Assembly (NCBI RefSeq): GCF_000378185.1
Contig: NZ_KB899376.1
Span: forward strand, 1-64,000
From: Salinimonas chungwhensis DSM 16280
Lineage (GTDB): Bacteria > Pseudomonadota > Gammaproteobacteria > Enterobacterales > Alteromonadaceae
Direction of reading: 5' to 3'
Length of the DNA: 64,000 nucleotides
Below the pieces are notes generated by a model, which had not been told where the DNA came from, did not search any database, and saw only the letters and a program-made list of their open reading frames with translations. The translations under genes were made by a program, and so were the position numbers. Positions 7,433 through 13,864 of the stretch are shown here, in pieces (position 1 is the stretch's first letter; every line of letters begins with the position of its first letter).

Positions 7433-7727
7433 ATTTACTTACAGCATTAAAATGTTGGTTCAGTTGTGACATTCCAGCATCAAGGTTGTTTCGCTAGGTC
7501 GTGTTCGCGGCTAGCTTTCTCGGTTGTTTCAACGGCATTAGCAACGCGCTTTTCATCAACATCGCAACGCCAACATTCAACATCACCAGCTTTCTAAACT
7601 CGCTCTTTTATCCAGCAATGTCGTTAACATCTGGCATTTCGCACAGGGTTGTTTTATCTTAATTTCAACAATTTAAATAAGTGGCCTTGTCGGCTAGTGG
7701 TGGCAGCAACGCTGCGTACGTTCCTTT
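7433..7727 (+). other. Integron cassette 12: no convincing ORF
   Basis: A 295-bp cassette body between attC sites 11 and 12. A frame open from 7649 runs into the attC site and is not credible; no ORF with a ribosome site is seen on either strand. The borders are normal (start GTTAGGCGTC, end TACGCCTAAC). It may carry a promoter, a small RNA or a decayed gene. Confidence 0.6.
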
Positions 7728-7849
7728 GTACGCCTAACAAAACGCTGTTGGCACTCCCTTCGGTCGCTGGGACGCTAACACGTGGGCTGACTCACTTCGT
7801 TCGGATTTTAGCCCACGTGCTAGCGCCCCAAAGCTTAGCGTTAGCTAAC
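7728..7849 (+). repeat. attC site 12
   Basis: 122-bp site: R'' GTACGCCTAAC (7728-7738), R' GTTAGCTAAC (7840-7849). The core CGCTGGGACGCTAACACGTGGGC pairs with GCCCACGTGCTAGCGCCCC. Confidence 0.88.
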
Positions 7850-7893
7850 TTATCATAACGCTCAGCATTACATTTCATATAAAAGGACTTAAC

Positions 7894-9126
7894 TTGAAGA
7901 AAATAATACTACTTTGTCTACTTGCTTCTAATTCTGCCTTCTCTTCAGAGCATGATCACGAACAGTTTCTTTTAGAAGCAATAAAAATTGGAAATCAGGT
8001 TCAAGAACAAACGAAAGGTAAAAGCTTAGTTGAGAAACTTCCAATCATTGAAAATTTTGCAAAAGAGTATACTGAAAGCCCTGTAGCTTTAGATATTATT
8101 ATGCAAGATCTTGGTGTTCAATATTCGTTTGCTGGCTTACATAAAAAAGTGCTTATTGCTAAAGATACTAGTGCTGAAAGTGAAACTTTAGCCCTTGAAG
8201 ATTTAACTAACTACAAAGTAAAAAGTGCGGAAAGTGAAATACTAAAACGCTCGCAACTACATCAAATTGTAATGTTCAACGAAGCTCACGATATTGCACA
8301 ACATAGGGTGCTAACGTACCGTATGCTTTCGGGGCTATGGAAGCAAGGATATCGTTATTTTGCGGCTGAATCTTTAAATAGTTCAGCTTCATCACAAGTT
8401 AATAAAGGATATGTTACTAACGATATTGGATATTACACCCGTGAAAGTACCTATGCAAATCTAGTACTTAAAGCAAAAGAAATTGGCTTTGAAATAATAT
8501 CTTATGATTTACATAAACCTAGTAAACTCGATACTATCGATGAACGGGAAACTAACTCAGCATTAACTATCAAAGAAAAAGTATTTGATAAAGAACCTAA
8601 TGCAAAAATCATCATTCATGTTGGTTATTCCCATATAAATGAAGAGGAATGGTTAGCGAGTAAACTTAAGAGGTTTACCAACTTAGAAACTCTGACTATA
8701 GACCAAACAACACGGATAGAGCGAAGTAATACAGAATTTGAGCACCCAACATACACAAAAGCGGTTAAAGAAGTAGTATTACAAGAACCATTTGTTTTTG
8801 TAAAAGGGAGCGAGGTTTGGAGTTCTGATTCAAGTAAATGGGATATCTCAATTTTTTGGCCAAGAACAAATTACCTTAATGGACGCCCAAAGTGGGCTTC
8901 TTTAGACCGAGTTAATTACAACGTCAGTACAAATGATTGTAAAAACAGGTACCCTTGCATGGTTGACGTTTTTAAATTTAATAATAAAAATGAAGTCCCC
9001 TTGGACAGAGTGCTAATTTTATCTAAAAGCGACCACAAATCAGTCTTTTTATCTCAAGGTGATAATATTATTGTAACGACTGATAGTAATGGTAATCAGA
9101 TTAGTAAAATCAAGGTTCAGAATTAA
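7894..9126 (+). CDS. Integron cassette 13: secreted ChaN/erythromycin-esterase-like protein
   Basis: A 410-aa protein with a signal peptide (about 1-17, LLCLLASNSAFSS). Start is TTG (7894) with AAAAGGAC upstream. The central region (about 125-270) has VMFNEAHDIAQHRVLTYRML, GYRYFAAESLN and IIIHVGYSHINEEEW, an arrangement of Glu and His residues like the ChaN/TraB/EreA-type superfamily, in which such residues bind metal or heme or catalyse ester hydrolysis. The last 130 residues are not recognised. The GC content is visibly lower than the chromosomal genes. The function is uncertain; an envelope hydrolase or heme-handling protein is possible. Confidence 0.65.
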   Translation: MKKIILLCLLASNSAFSSEHDHEQFLLEAIKIGNQVQEQTKGKSLVEKLPIIENFAKEYTESPVALDIIMQDLGVQYSFAGLHKKVLIAKDTSAESETLALEDLTNYKVKSAESEILKRSQLHQIVMFNEAHDIAQHRVLTYRMLSGLWKQGYRYFAAESLNSSASSQVNKGYVTNDIGYYTRESTYANLVLKAKEIGFEIISYDLHKPSKLDTIDERETNSALTIKEKVFDKEPNAKIIIHVGYSHINEEEWLASKLKRFTNLETLTIDQTTRIERSNTEFEHPTYTKAVKEVVLQEPFVFVKGSEVWSSDSSKWDISIFWPRTNYLNGRPKWASLDRVNYNVSTNDCKNRYPCMVDVFKFNNKNEVPLDRVLILSKSDHKSVFLSQGDNIIVTTDSNGNQISKIKVQN

Positions 9127-9233
9127 AGTTAGCTAACAAGCTGTTAAACAAGGACAAAATACAGTTGGCTCTTGCTCCTTTGTCGCTAATTTTAGCCAAC
9201 TATATTTTGCCTGTTAACAGGGCGTTATACCTC
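9127..9233 (+). repeat. attC site 13 (divergent core)
   Basis: About 107 bp: R'' AAGTTAGCTAAC (ending 9137) is the reverse complement of the cassette start GTTAGCTAACTT. R' GTTATACCTC begins at 9224. The core (ACAGTTGGCTCTTGC / TTAGCCAACTATATTTTGCCTG) differs from the usual GGGACGC type. Confidence 0.85.
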
Positions 9234-9278
9234 ATTTTATTTACACAAATTGGAATTAATCAAATAAAAGGAATTAGT

Positions 9279-9692
9279 ATGAAAAAATGCTTGTTTGCTT
9301 TATCAATCTCACTTTTATCTACCTCAGCACTTGCCGATGACCAATTAGGATTATCTATTGGCACTCCTGCCGTAGCCAATATTGTTTACAAAGGTGAAGT
9401 CGCTGACGTTCCTATACAGGTGGCTGCCGGTTATTGGGGTGACGCATACAGTGGTATCGAAATCGGTTACAGGTTTATTGAACGGGGGGGCGCTTTTTCA
9501 AGCGCACAAGTACTAGCAGGCTATTCTCGCTTAGAAGACTCTAATGATTTTGTTGACGAATGGACGTACGTGGGTGCATCTGCAACATTCTCATGGGGCG
9601 GTTTTTTTATTGAGCCCGGCATTTCTGTTGGTTCAGGAGATTATTCAAGCCCGCAACTGCTATTTCAAGCAGGATACTTATGGACGTTTTAA
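9279..9692 (+). CDS. Integron cassette 14: small outer-membrane-like beta protein
   Basis: A 137-aa protein with a clear signal peptide (MKKCLFALSISLLSTSALA, cleavage after A19). The rest alternates polar and hydrophobic residues with many Gly and Tyr (GIEIGYRFIERGGAF, FFIEPGISVGSG) and ends in LWTF, a terminal phenylalanine typical of outer-membrane barrels. It may be a short porin-like barrel or an adhesin fragment. AAGGAATTAGTATG gives a good start; the in-frame extension to 9165 is attC sequence. Confidence 0.65.
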   Translation: MKKCLFALSISLLSTSALADDQLGLSIGTPAVANIVYKGEVADVPIQVAAGYWGDAYSGIEIGYRFIERGGAFSSAQVLAGYSRLEDSNDFVDEWTYVGASATFSWGGFFIEPGISVGSGDYSSPQLLFQAGYLWTF

Positions 9693-9694
9693 GA

Positions 9695-9808
9695 GCGGTA
9701 TAACAACTCAATAAACTCACTCACTGCGTTCGCTGGGACGCATACACGCGGGGCGGCTTCGCCATTTTGCCCCACGTGCATGCGCCCGTTATTTAAAAGT
9801 TATGTGCC
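9695..9808 (+). repeat. attC site 14
   Basis: 114-bp site: R'' GCGGTATAAC (9695-9704), one mismatch from the expected GAGGTATAAC; R' GTTATGTGCC (9799-9808). The core has CGCTGGGACGCATACACGCGGGG. Confidence 0.9.
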
Positions 9809-9826
9809 ACTTAGAATAAGAAACCT

Positions 9827-10117
9827 ATGACTAGAATTTTTCATACTCAACTCAGCTTAAAATCACTTATCAAAATATCTGCAACTATAAACTTTATAGG
9901 TGGGTTAGTATTTGGAGTTCTCATTTTTATTATGGCGCTTTTCGGAGAGCCGACCATAGTCGATTTAATTTCAGTGATAGCAACACCGGCAGTTTCGGTT
10001 GTTAATGGCGTTATGATGGCCTTAGTAGCGTATCCTTTTTATAAACGGTGGTGCGCAAAAGTTAAAGGCCAAAAGGTTAGTGGTTTTTTCGTGGAAGTAT
10101 CAAGCGATGGCACATAA
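9827..10117 (+). CDS. Integron cassette 15: small membrane protein, unknown
   Basis: A 96-aa protein with two membrane helices (about 20-42 and 49-70), a basic loop after the second (YKRWCAKVKGQK) and a short soluble tail. No family recognised. The start is 18 bases after R' with AAGAAACCT as a weak ribosome site. The last residues (SDGT) and stop overlap R'' (GGCACATAAC), so the C-terminus is partly set by the recombination site. Confidence 0.65.
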   Translation: MTRIFHTQLSLKSLIKISATINFIGGLVFGVLIFIMALFGEPTIVDLISVIATPAVSVVNGVMMALVAYPFYKRWCAKVKGQKVSGFFVEVSSDGT

Positions 10118-10223
10118 CAAAAAAATCAAGTTCGCCCGCTTCACGGGCTGGGACGCAAACACGCAGGGCGGCTTCGCCATTATGCCCTACGTGTCTGCGC
10201 CCCTTATTTAAAAGTTATGTGCC
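10109..10223 (+). repeat. attC site 15
   Basis: 115-bp site: R'' GGCACATAAC (10109-10118) pairs with the start GTTATGTGCC; R' GTTATGTGCC (10214-10223). The two R boxes are perfect reverse complements, and the core has GCTGGGACGCAAACACGCAGG. Confidence 0.92.
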
Positions 10224-10235
10224 AAGAGGTAATTA

Positions 10236-10616
10236 ATGCTTTCTATTGTCACGGAAGATAAAACAGCCGCATTAAAGCAATATTGCCAAGAGTGGTTACG
10301 CTTGCTCTCTGTAAGCGAATTCAGCGCAGCTAGAAAGATGCTGGATAAACCAAATAACTATGGCATTCTTTGGACAGAGCATGAACTAAAAACGGCTGTT
10401 CAAGACTACTTTGACAATAATGAGCCCGTTTCTTTTCAAAACGAAGAAATTGCTAATTGTTACCCAGAATGCCTAGAATCCAATGACGGTTCGTTTATAT
10501 TCGGTTTCTACCTACCAGCAAATGGTGAAATCACAGACTTAACCGTTGAGTTTGAATTTTCACAAAGCGGCGGCAGTAAATATGCGGCAACTATTAATGA
10601 CGTACACGTGCTTTAG
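10236..10616 (+). CDS. Integron cassette 16: unknown acidic cytosolic protein
   Basis: A 126-aa acidic protein without membrane segments. It has a helical first half (TAALKQYCQEWLRLLS, then FSAARKMLD) and a beta-rich second half (GSFIFGFYLPANGEITDLTVEFEF). This layout resembles small immunity-type proteins (for example DUF7668-like), but the match is only impressionistic. The start follows AAGAGGTAATTAATG. The coding region ends before R'', unlike several neighbours. Confidence 0.6.
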   Translation: MLSIVTEDKTAALKQYCQEWLRLLSVSEFSAARKMLDKPNNYGILWTEHELKTAVQDYFDNNEPVSFQNEEIANCYPECLESNDGSFIFGFYLPANGEITDLTVEFEFSQSGGSKYAATINDVHVL

Positions 10617-10622
10617 TAAGCA

Positions 10623-10736
10623 GGCACATAACAAGCAAATAATGGCACTCGCTGTCGCTCGCTGGGACGCAAACACGTGCGCGGCTTCGCCATTATCGCG
10701 CACGCGCCTGCGCCCCATATTTGGAAGTTATGTTTT
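10623..10736 (+). repeat. attC site 16
   Basis: 114-bp site: R'' GGCACATAAC (10623-10632), R' GTTATGTTTT (10727-10736). The core GCTGGGACGCAAACACGTGCG is nearly the same as site 6. Confidence 0.9.
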
Positions 10737-10788
10737 GCGTAAATACAAAATTCCGGTAAATTGAACAAACAATGACATTTAAGGAGCA

Positions 10789-11007
10789 ATGTTAAACATG
10801 GGTGTTAGTATATTTTCACTATTCTTCATTTTACTCTTTCTTTATGGACTGCCAATTCTTCTTACTATGCTTTCAAAAAAAGCCAATGGTGCGGAAAAAT
10901 TCGGGTGGGTAATTCTAGTCTTCATAACGTCTTGGCTGGGCTATGCAGTTTTCCTCATTATAAAAAGCTTGTTGGCCAACCAAAATGAAAACGTCCCAAA
11001 AACATAA
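10789..11007 (+). CDS. Integron cassette 17: small two-helix membrane protein
   Basis: A 72-aa protein with two membrane helices (about 5-27 and 38-62) and the loop SKKANGAEKFGWVILVFITS, where GW.I. and WLGY resemble small superinfection-immunity/PLDNc_N-like membrane proteins. That resemblance is weak. It has an AAGGAGCAATG ribosome site; M4 (10798) is an alternative start. Stop overlaps R'' (AAAACATAAC). Confidence 0.6.
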   Translation: MLNMGVSIFSLFFILLFLYGLPILLTMLSKKANGAEKFGWVILVFITSWLGYAVFLIIKSLLANQNENVPKT

Positions 11008-11109
11008 CAAAACGCTAAACTCGTTCCCTACGGTCACTGGGACACAAACGCAGCGGCGCTTCGCTATTATGCCGCCACATTTGAACCCGTTAGCTTAAAG
11101 TTAGGCATT
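10999..11109 (+). repeat. attC site 17
   Basis: 111-bp site: R'' AAAACATAAC (10999-11008) pairs exactly with the start GTTATGTTTT; R' GTTAGGCATT (11100-11109). The core is a diverged form (CACTGGGACACAAACGCAGCGGCGC). Confidence 0.88.
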
Positions 11110-11125
11110 TATAAGGAAATAAATT

Positions 11126-11575
11126 ATGAAAAAAGTTGTTTTAGCGTTTATCTTTTTACTCGCTGGTTGCACTTCCACAACCTCGCATACTACATCTACA
11201 TTCTCAGATCCGATGGGAATAATAAAGGCCGCTGCAGATTCAGCGCCCAAAGGTGTTCCAGGTCAATACACTCTTCAAATAGTCGCAACTGGTAGCCAAG
11301 GGCAATATGTCTATTTAAATACTGAAAAAGACTATCGTGATCAGAGAGCAGTAACCGTCGCTTTACACCCAAACGTAATTGCACAATTATCAGCTAAATA
11401 TGGAATGCCGCCGCAGGAATATTTTTTAAATAAAGCAGTAGTAGTTAATGGTAAGGCTCAGCGGGTTAAGATTGCATTTTTATCAGACGGCAAACCTACT
11501 GGCAAATACTACTACCAAACACATGTAAGGGTAATGGACATATCGCAACTGAAGGTTGTGGACGAACATGCCTAA
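11126..11575 (+). CDS. Integron cassette 18: lipoprotein, unknown
   Basis: A 149-aa protein with a lipoprotein signal (MKKVVLAFIFLLAGCTS; lipobox LAGC with Cys15), so it should be lipid-anchored in the envelope. After a Ser/Thr-rich linker comes a beta-rich domain with YTLQIVATGSQGQYVYLNTE, DYRDQRAVTVALHP and VVVNGKAQRVKIAF, resembling an OB-fold-like binding domain that I cannot name. The ribosome site is AAGGAAATAAATTATG. Stop overlaps R''. Confidence 0.65.
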   Translation: MKKVVLAFIFLLAGCTSTTSHTTSTFSDPMGIIKAAADSAPKGVPGQYTLQIVATGSQGQYVYLNTEKDYRDQRAVTVALHPNVIAQLSAKYGMPPQEYFLNKAVVVNGKAQRVKIAFLSDGKPTGKYYYQTHVRVMDISQLKVVDEHA

Positions 11576-11675
11576 CAAAAAAAATTAAGCTCGCCTGCTG
11601 CGCTGGCTGGGACGCATACACGCGGGGCGGCTTCGCCATTATGCCCCACATGTCTGCGCCCGTTATTGGAAAGTT
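11567..11675 (+). repeat. attC site 18, R' box split by an IS1111-type element
   Basis: R'' ATGCCTAAC lies at 11568-11576 and the core GCTGGGACGCATACACGCGGGG follows. The R' box starts GTT at 11673-11675 and is then interrupted. Its continuation, ATGCGTC, is found at 13263-13269 after the IS. Rejoined, this gives GTTATGCGTC, whose reverse complement is matched by the R'' of the next cassette (ACGCATAAC, 13637-13645). Confidence 0.85.
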
Positions 11676-11690
11676 GGTATGACTCCCTTT

Positions 11691-12004
11691 GTCAATAATA
11701 ACCGAGTATCTCCCTGACATTATTTCGGTCCATAATTAGTTCTTTCAACGCCCAGTTAAAATGAGCTTACGCACCGGATGAGGCAGTAATGTCGTCGGTT
11801 GTCATGCTGGTATCCGTGGATTATTCACCTTTCAGTGAACAGCGCCTACCTTACTCACTCCGCCGTGTCCCGGGGACCGCTCAGCCATTCTCATCAGTCT
11901 ATGCTCGTGGATCAATCACGGTTAAGTGATTGCCATCATAACGCCCTCGTAGGTTGTGCCACATTCCGCGGCCTGATCCGACTGCGTTAGCTCAAACTCG
12001 TTTA
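11691..12004 (-). ncRNA. Candidate bridge/seek RNA region of the IS1111 element
   Basis: About 310 bp of non-coding DNA between the ancestral transposase stop and the right-end repeat. In IS1111-group elements the target-choosing RNA is encoded here, downstream of the recombinase. No secondary structure was computed, so the exact RNA ends are unknown. Confidence 0.45.
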
Positions 12005-13142
12005 TCATGCGGGTACTCTGCTCAGCCTTAGTATCGGGTTAACCGGTGTGAGTACCACTTCCTTTGCGATAGCCCAGGTGTAGGCTGCCATTTCTCTGGC
12101 AATCGCTGTGATTATCAGGTTGTAGTGTTTACCTTTTTTTGCTTATTCGCTGGTAGCGTTTGCACAGGCGAAGCTGTGCTTACCAGGCAATATCAACGAT
12201 ATCTTTGGGTAAGCCTTCCTGGCGCAATTGCAATTCAGTTGAGACGTTCGCCGGGTAACGGTAACTGTGCGCACCTTCAATCAGTAGCCGCCGAGCCCGG
12301 CCATTACCACATTTGGTAATGGCCCCTAAGTGACGCTTTCCGCCTGATGAATGCTCACTGGGTACTAAACCTAAGTAGGCCATGAGCTTTCTGGGATGGT
12401 CGAAGCGTTGTAAATCACCGAGCTCTGCGACAACCCCTACCGCCACCAACAACCTGACACCTCGCATGGTCTGAATGGCTTTAACCACCGGATAATAACG
12501 CCACTGGTGCACATGATGTGTCAGTTCATTATCCAGCCGTTCTAGCCGTCGAGTGCGTTCGTTGATAGTTTGAAGCTGTTCCTGCAAAACAATGTGCTGG
12601 GCAGGATGAGGCAATATGAGTTCAGTGAGCCAGCGTAAATGCGTTCCTTCATAGCGAATGTTGTTGCGCAACAGCAATGCCTTGAGCTGGTATTTGGCCT
12701 CTTTTAAATCCTTCATGGCGGTTTCACGTGCGCGGGATAGGTCGCGCACCGCCTCATCTGCCGGTTCTGGCACGTAGATAGGTGTCAGGTCTTCAGATTT
12801 CAGTAACCGAACCAGCTTCAGTGAATCACGCCGGTCTGTTTTAATTCGCTCGCCCGGTTTCTTAGGAATAAGCGAGGGGGCGACGACATAACAACAGTGG
12901 CCTAGGCTGGTGATAAGTCGGTAAATCCAGTAGCCACAGGGGCCAGCTTCATAAACAAAGTGAAGGGTGGCGCCTGGGTATTTCGATTCAAACTGGCGGA
13001 TCAGCTTTTTCAGGCTGATTTTCGAGGACGGGATACGGCCATAATGAACAGCCGTTGCACCGCGTTGCTCTTCGCAATACGCGACTTCATGGAATTCCTT
13101 GTGCGTATCCAACCCGATAAAAATCATGCTATGTTTATTCAT
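12005..13142 (-). pseudogene. IS1111-type DEDD transposase, broken near its C-terminus
   Basis: The readable part (12180-13142) gives about 320 aa. The RuvC-like DEDD domain is visible (GLDTHKEFHEVAY; FVYEAGPCGYW; KTDRRDSLKLVRLL) and so is the C-terminal Transposase_20 part with its serine (HSSGGKRHLGAITKCGNGRA). A TAA follows DIAW where the family usually has a Lys codon. Past it the same frame continues as AQLRLCKRYQRISKK, then a run of seven A shifts the frame by one; after dropping one A it reads GKHYNLIITAIAREMAAYTWAIAK up to a TGA at 12005-12007. ATG 13142 is chosen over the earlier in-frame ATG because GGAGG lies directly before it. Probably inactive. Confidence 0.8.
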
Positions 13143-13240
13143 GCTAGCCTCCAAATGATTTAGTCTTAAGCAAACTAATTATGGCTCTGGCCGGCACCCG
13201 GTGGCTTTCAGCTAACCCACGAAAATGCGGAGGCTAGCAT
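13141..13240 (-). promoter_or_regulatory. Inverted repeat that can hide the transposase start
   Basis: ATGCTAGCCTCC (13141-13152) and GGAGGCTAGCAT (13229-13240) are perfect 12-bp inverted repeats. In a leftward transcript the second pairs with the GGAGG ribosome site and the first two bases of the transposase ATG. A transcript starting inside the loop would lack the upstream arm and be translatable. Confidence 0.6.
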
Positions 13241-13285
13241 TTCACAGGGAGTCATTGTGTCTATGCGTCAAGGAGACTTCGAGAA

Positions 13286-13675
13286 ATGAAAAGTGGAATT
13301 TCAATTGTTACGGCCTGTATTGCTGGCCTAATGTTAGCCAAAGTTGGTTCATCCTTCACAGGGTTCACAGCAGCATTTGTTATGCCTAAATCCTTTGCAA
13401 ATATAATGTGGTTGTGGGACGTTTTTGTTATTCAGTTTCTTGGGTTTGGTATTTTGGCAATCGTCCTAGCATTTATTCATACCAAGTTTTTCTCAGGGTC
13501 TTTGCTTAAGAGCTTGTTTATCCCTCTCGCAATAAGCCAAGTCATTTTAATGTATCCGTTTACCTCTTCAGTTTATTGGACACATTTACTTGTGGTTTTC
13601 GGCTCTTTGTCACTAGGTTTTTCGATTGCAAAGGATACGCATAACAAACGGAGTAACATTCGCTGCGCTCGCTAG
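13286..13675 (+). CDS. Integron cassette 19: membrane protein, unknown
   Basis: A 129-aa hydrophobic protein with four likely helices (about 4-24, 41-64, 73-93 and 98-115). The start follows AAGGAGACTTCGAGAAATG. The cassette begins at the R' remnant right of the IS1111 element. The reading frame passes through the R'' box (ACGCATAAC, within codons for THNKR) and stops inside the degenerate attC, so the last 12 residues come from attC sequence; a shorter ancestral C-terminus is likely. Not recognised. Confidence 0.65.
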   Translation: MKSGISIVTACIAGLMLAKVGSSFTGFTAAFVMPKSFANIMWLWDVFVIQFLGFGILAIVLAFIHTKFFSGSLLKSLFIPLAISQVILMYPFTSSVYWTHLLVVFGSLSLGFSIAKDTHNKRSNIRCAR

Positions 13676-13765
13676 GGACAAAAAAACGTAGACTTTCTGC
13701 GCTACGCGCACTCTGGGATGCAAATACGCAGGGCGCTTCGTTATTACGACCTGCATATTTGGTTT
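13634..13765 (+). repeat. Terminal attC remnant, end of the cassette array
   Basis: Starts with a good R'' (GATACGCATAAC, 13634-13645), but what follows looks like pieces of two attC sites joined (GCTCGCTAGGGACAAAAAAACG, then GGGATGCAAATACGCAGGGCGC). No GTTRRRY box is found at its right end. This decayed site is the last trace of the array before the chromosomal TonB receptor gene. Confidence 0.65.
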
Positions 13766-13814
13766 TTGGCTAAGATAAGAATTTATTTTACTTGTGGACA
13801 CATATAACTAAACG

Positions 13815-13840
13815 CAAAAACCCCGCCAGAGCGGGGTTTG
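13815..13840 (-). terminator. Rho-independent terminator of the TonB receptor gene
   Basis: CCCCGC-CAGA-GCGGGG hairpin (13821-13836) followed on the minus strand by a run of T (AAAAA at 13816-13820 on the plus strand), 25-50 bp past the receptor stop codon. A T-run on the other side is short, so it mainly serves leftward transcripts. Confidence 0.85.
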
Positions 13841-13864
13841 TTATGAACAATATTACTTTTGTAT

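Larger units (their letters stand above)
11676..13262 (-). mobile_element. IS1111-type (IS110 family) element inserted in attC
   Basis: 1,587 bp. Subterminal inverted repeats ATGACTCCCTTT (11679-11690) and AGGGAGTCAT (13246-13255, as ACAGGGAGTCAT from 13244) are flanked outward by 3 bp (GGT) on the transposase 3' side and 7 bp (TGTGTCT) on the 5' side, the known IS1111 pattern. It has no long terminal repeats or target duplication. It lies in the R' box of attC, the target known for the IS1111-attC group. Confidence 0.88.

Noticed and set aside
7649..7858. Frame of 69 codons in cassette 12
   Set aside because: It runs through attC site 12 into the next cassette, lacks a ribosome site and has no family likeness.
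9165..9278. N-terminal extension of the cassette 14 protein
   Set aside because: It is attC sequence; the clear signal peptide starts at ATG 9279 with a ribosome site.
12125..12319. Plus-strand frame inside the IS1111 element
   Set aside because: It is the shadow of the broken transposase end on the other strand.
1..13765. CRISPR array as an explanation of the repeated sequences
   Set aside because: Repeats are 50-120 bp imperfect sites separated by whole genes and follow attC pairing rules; there are no short direct repeats with uniform spacers.
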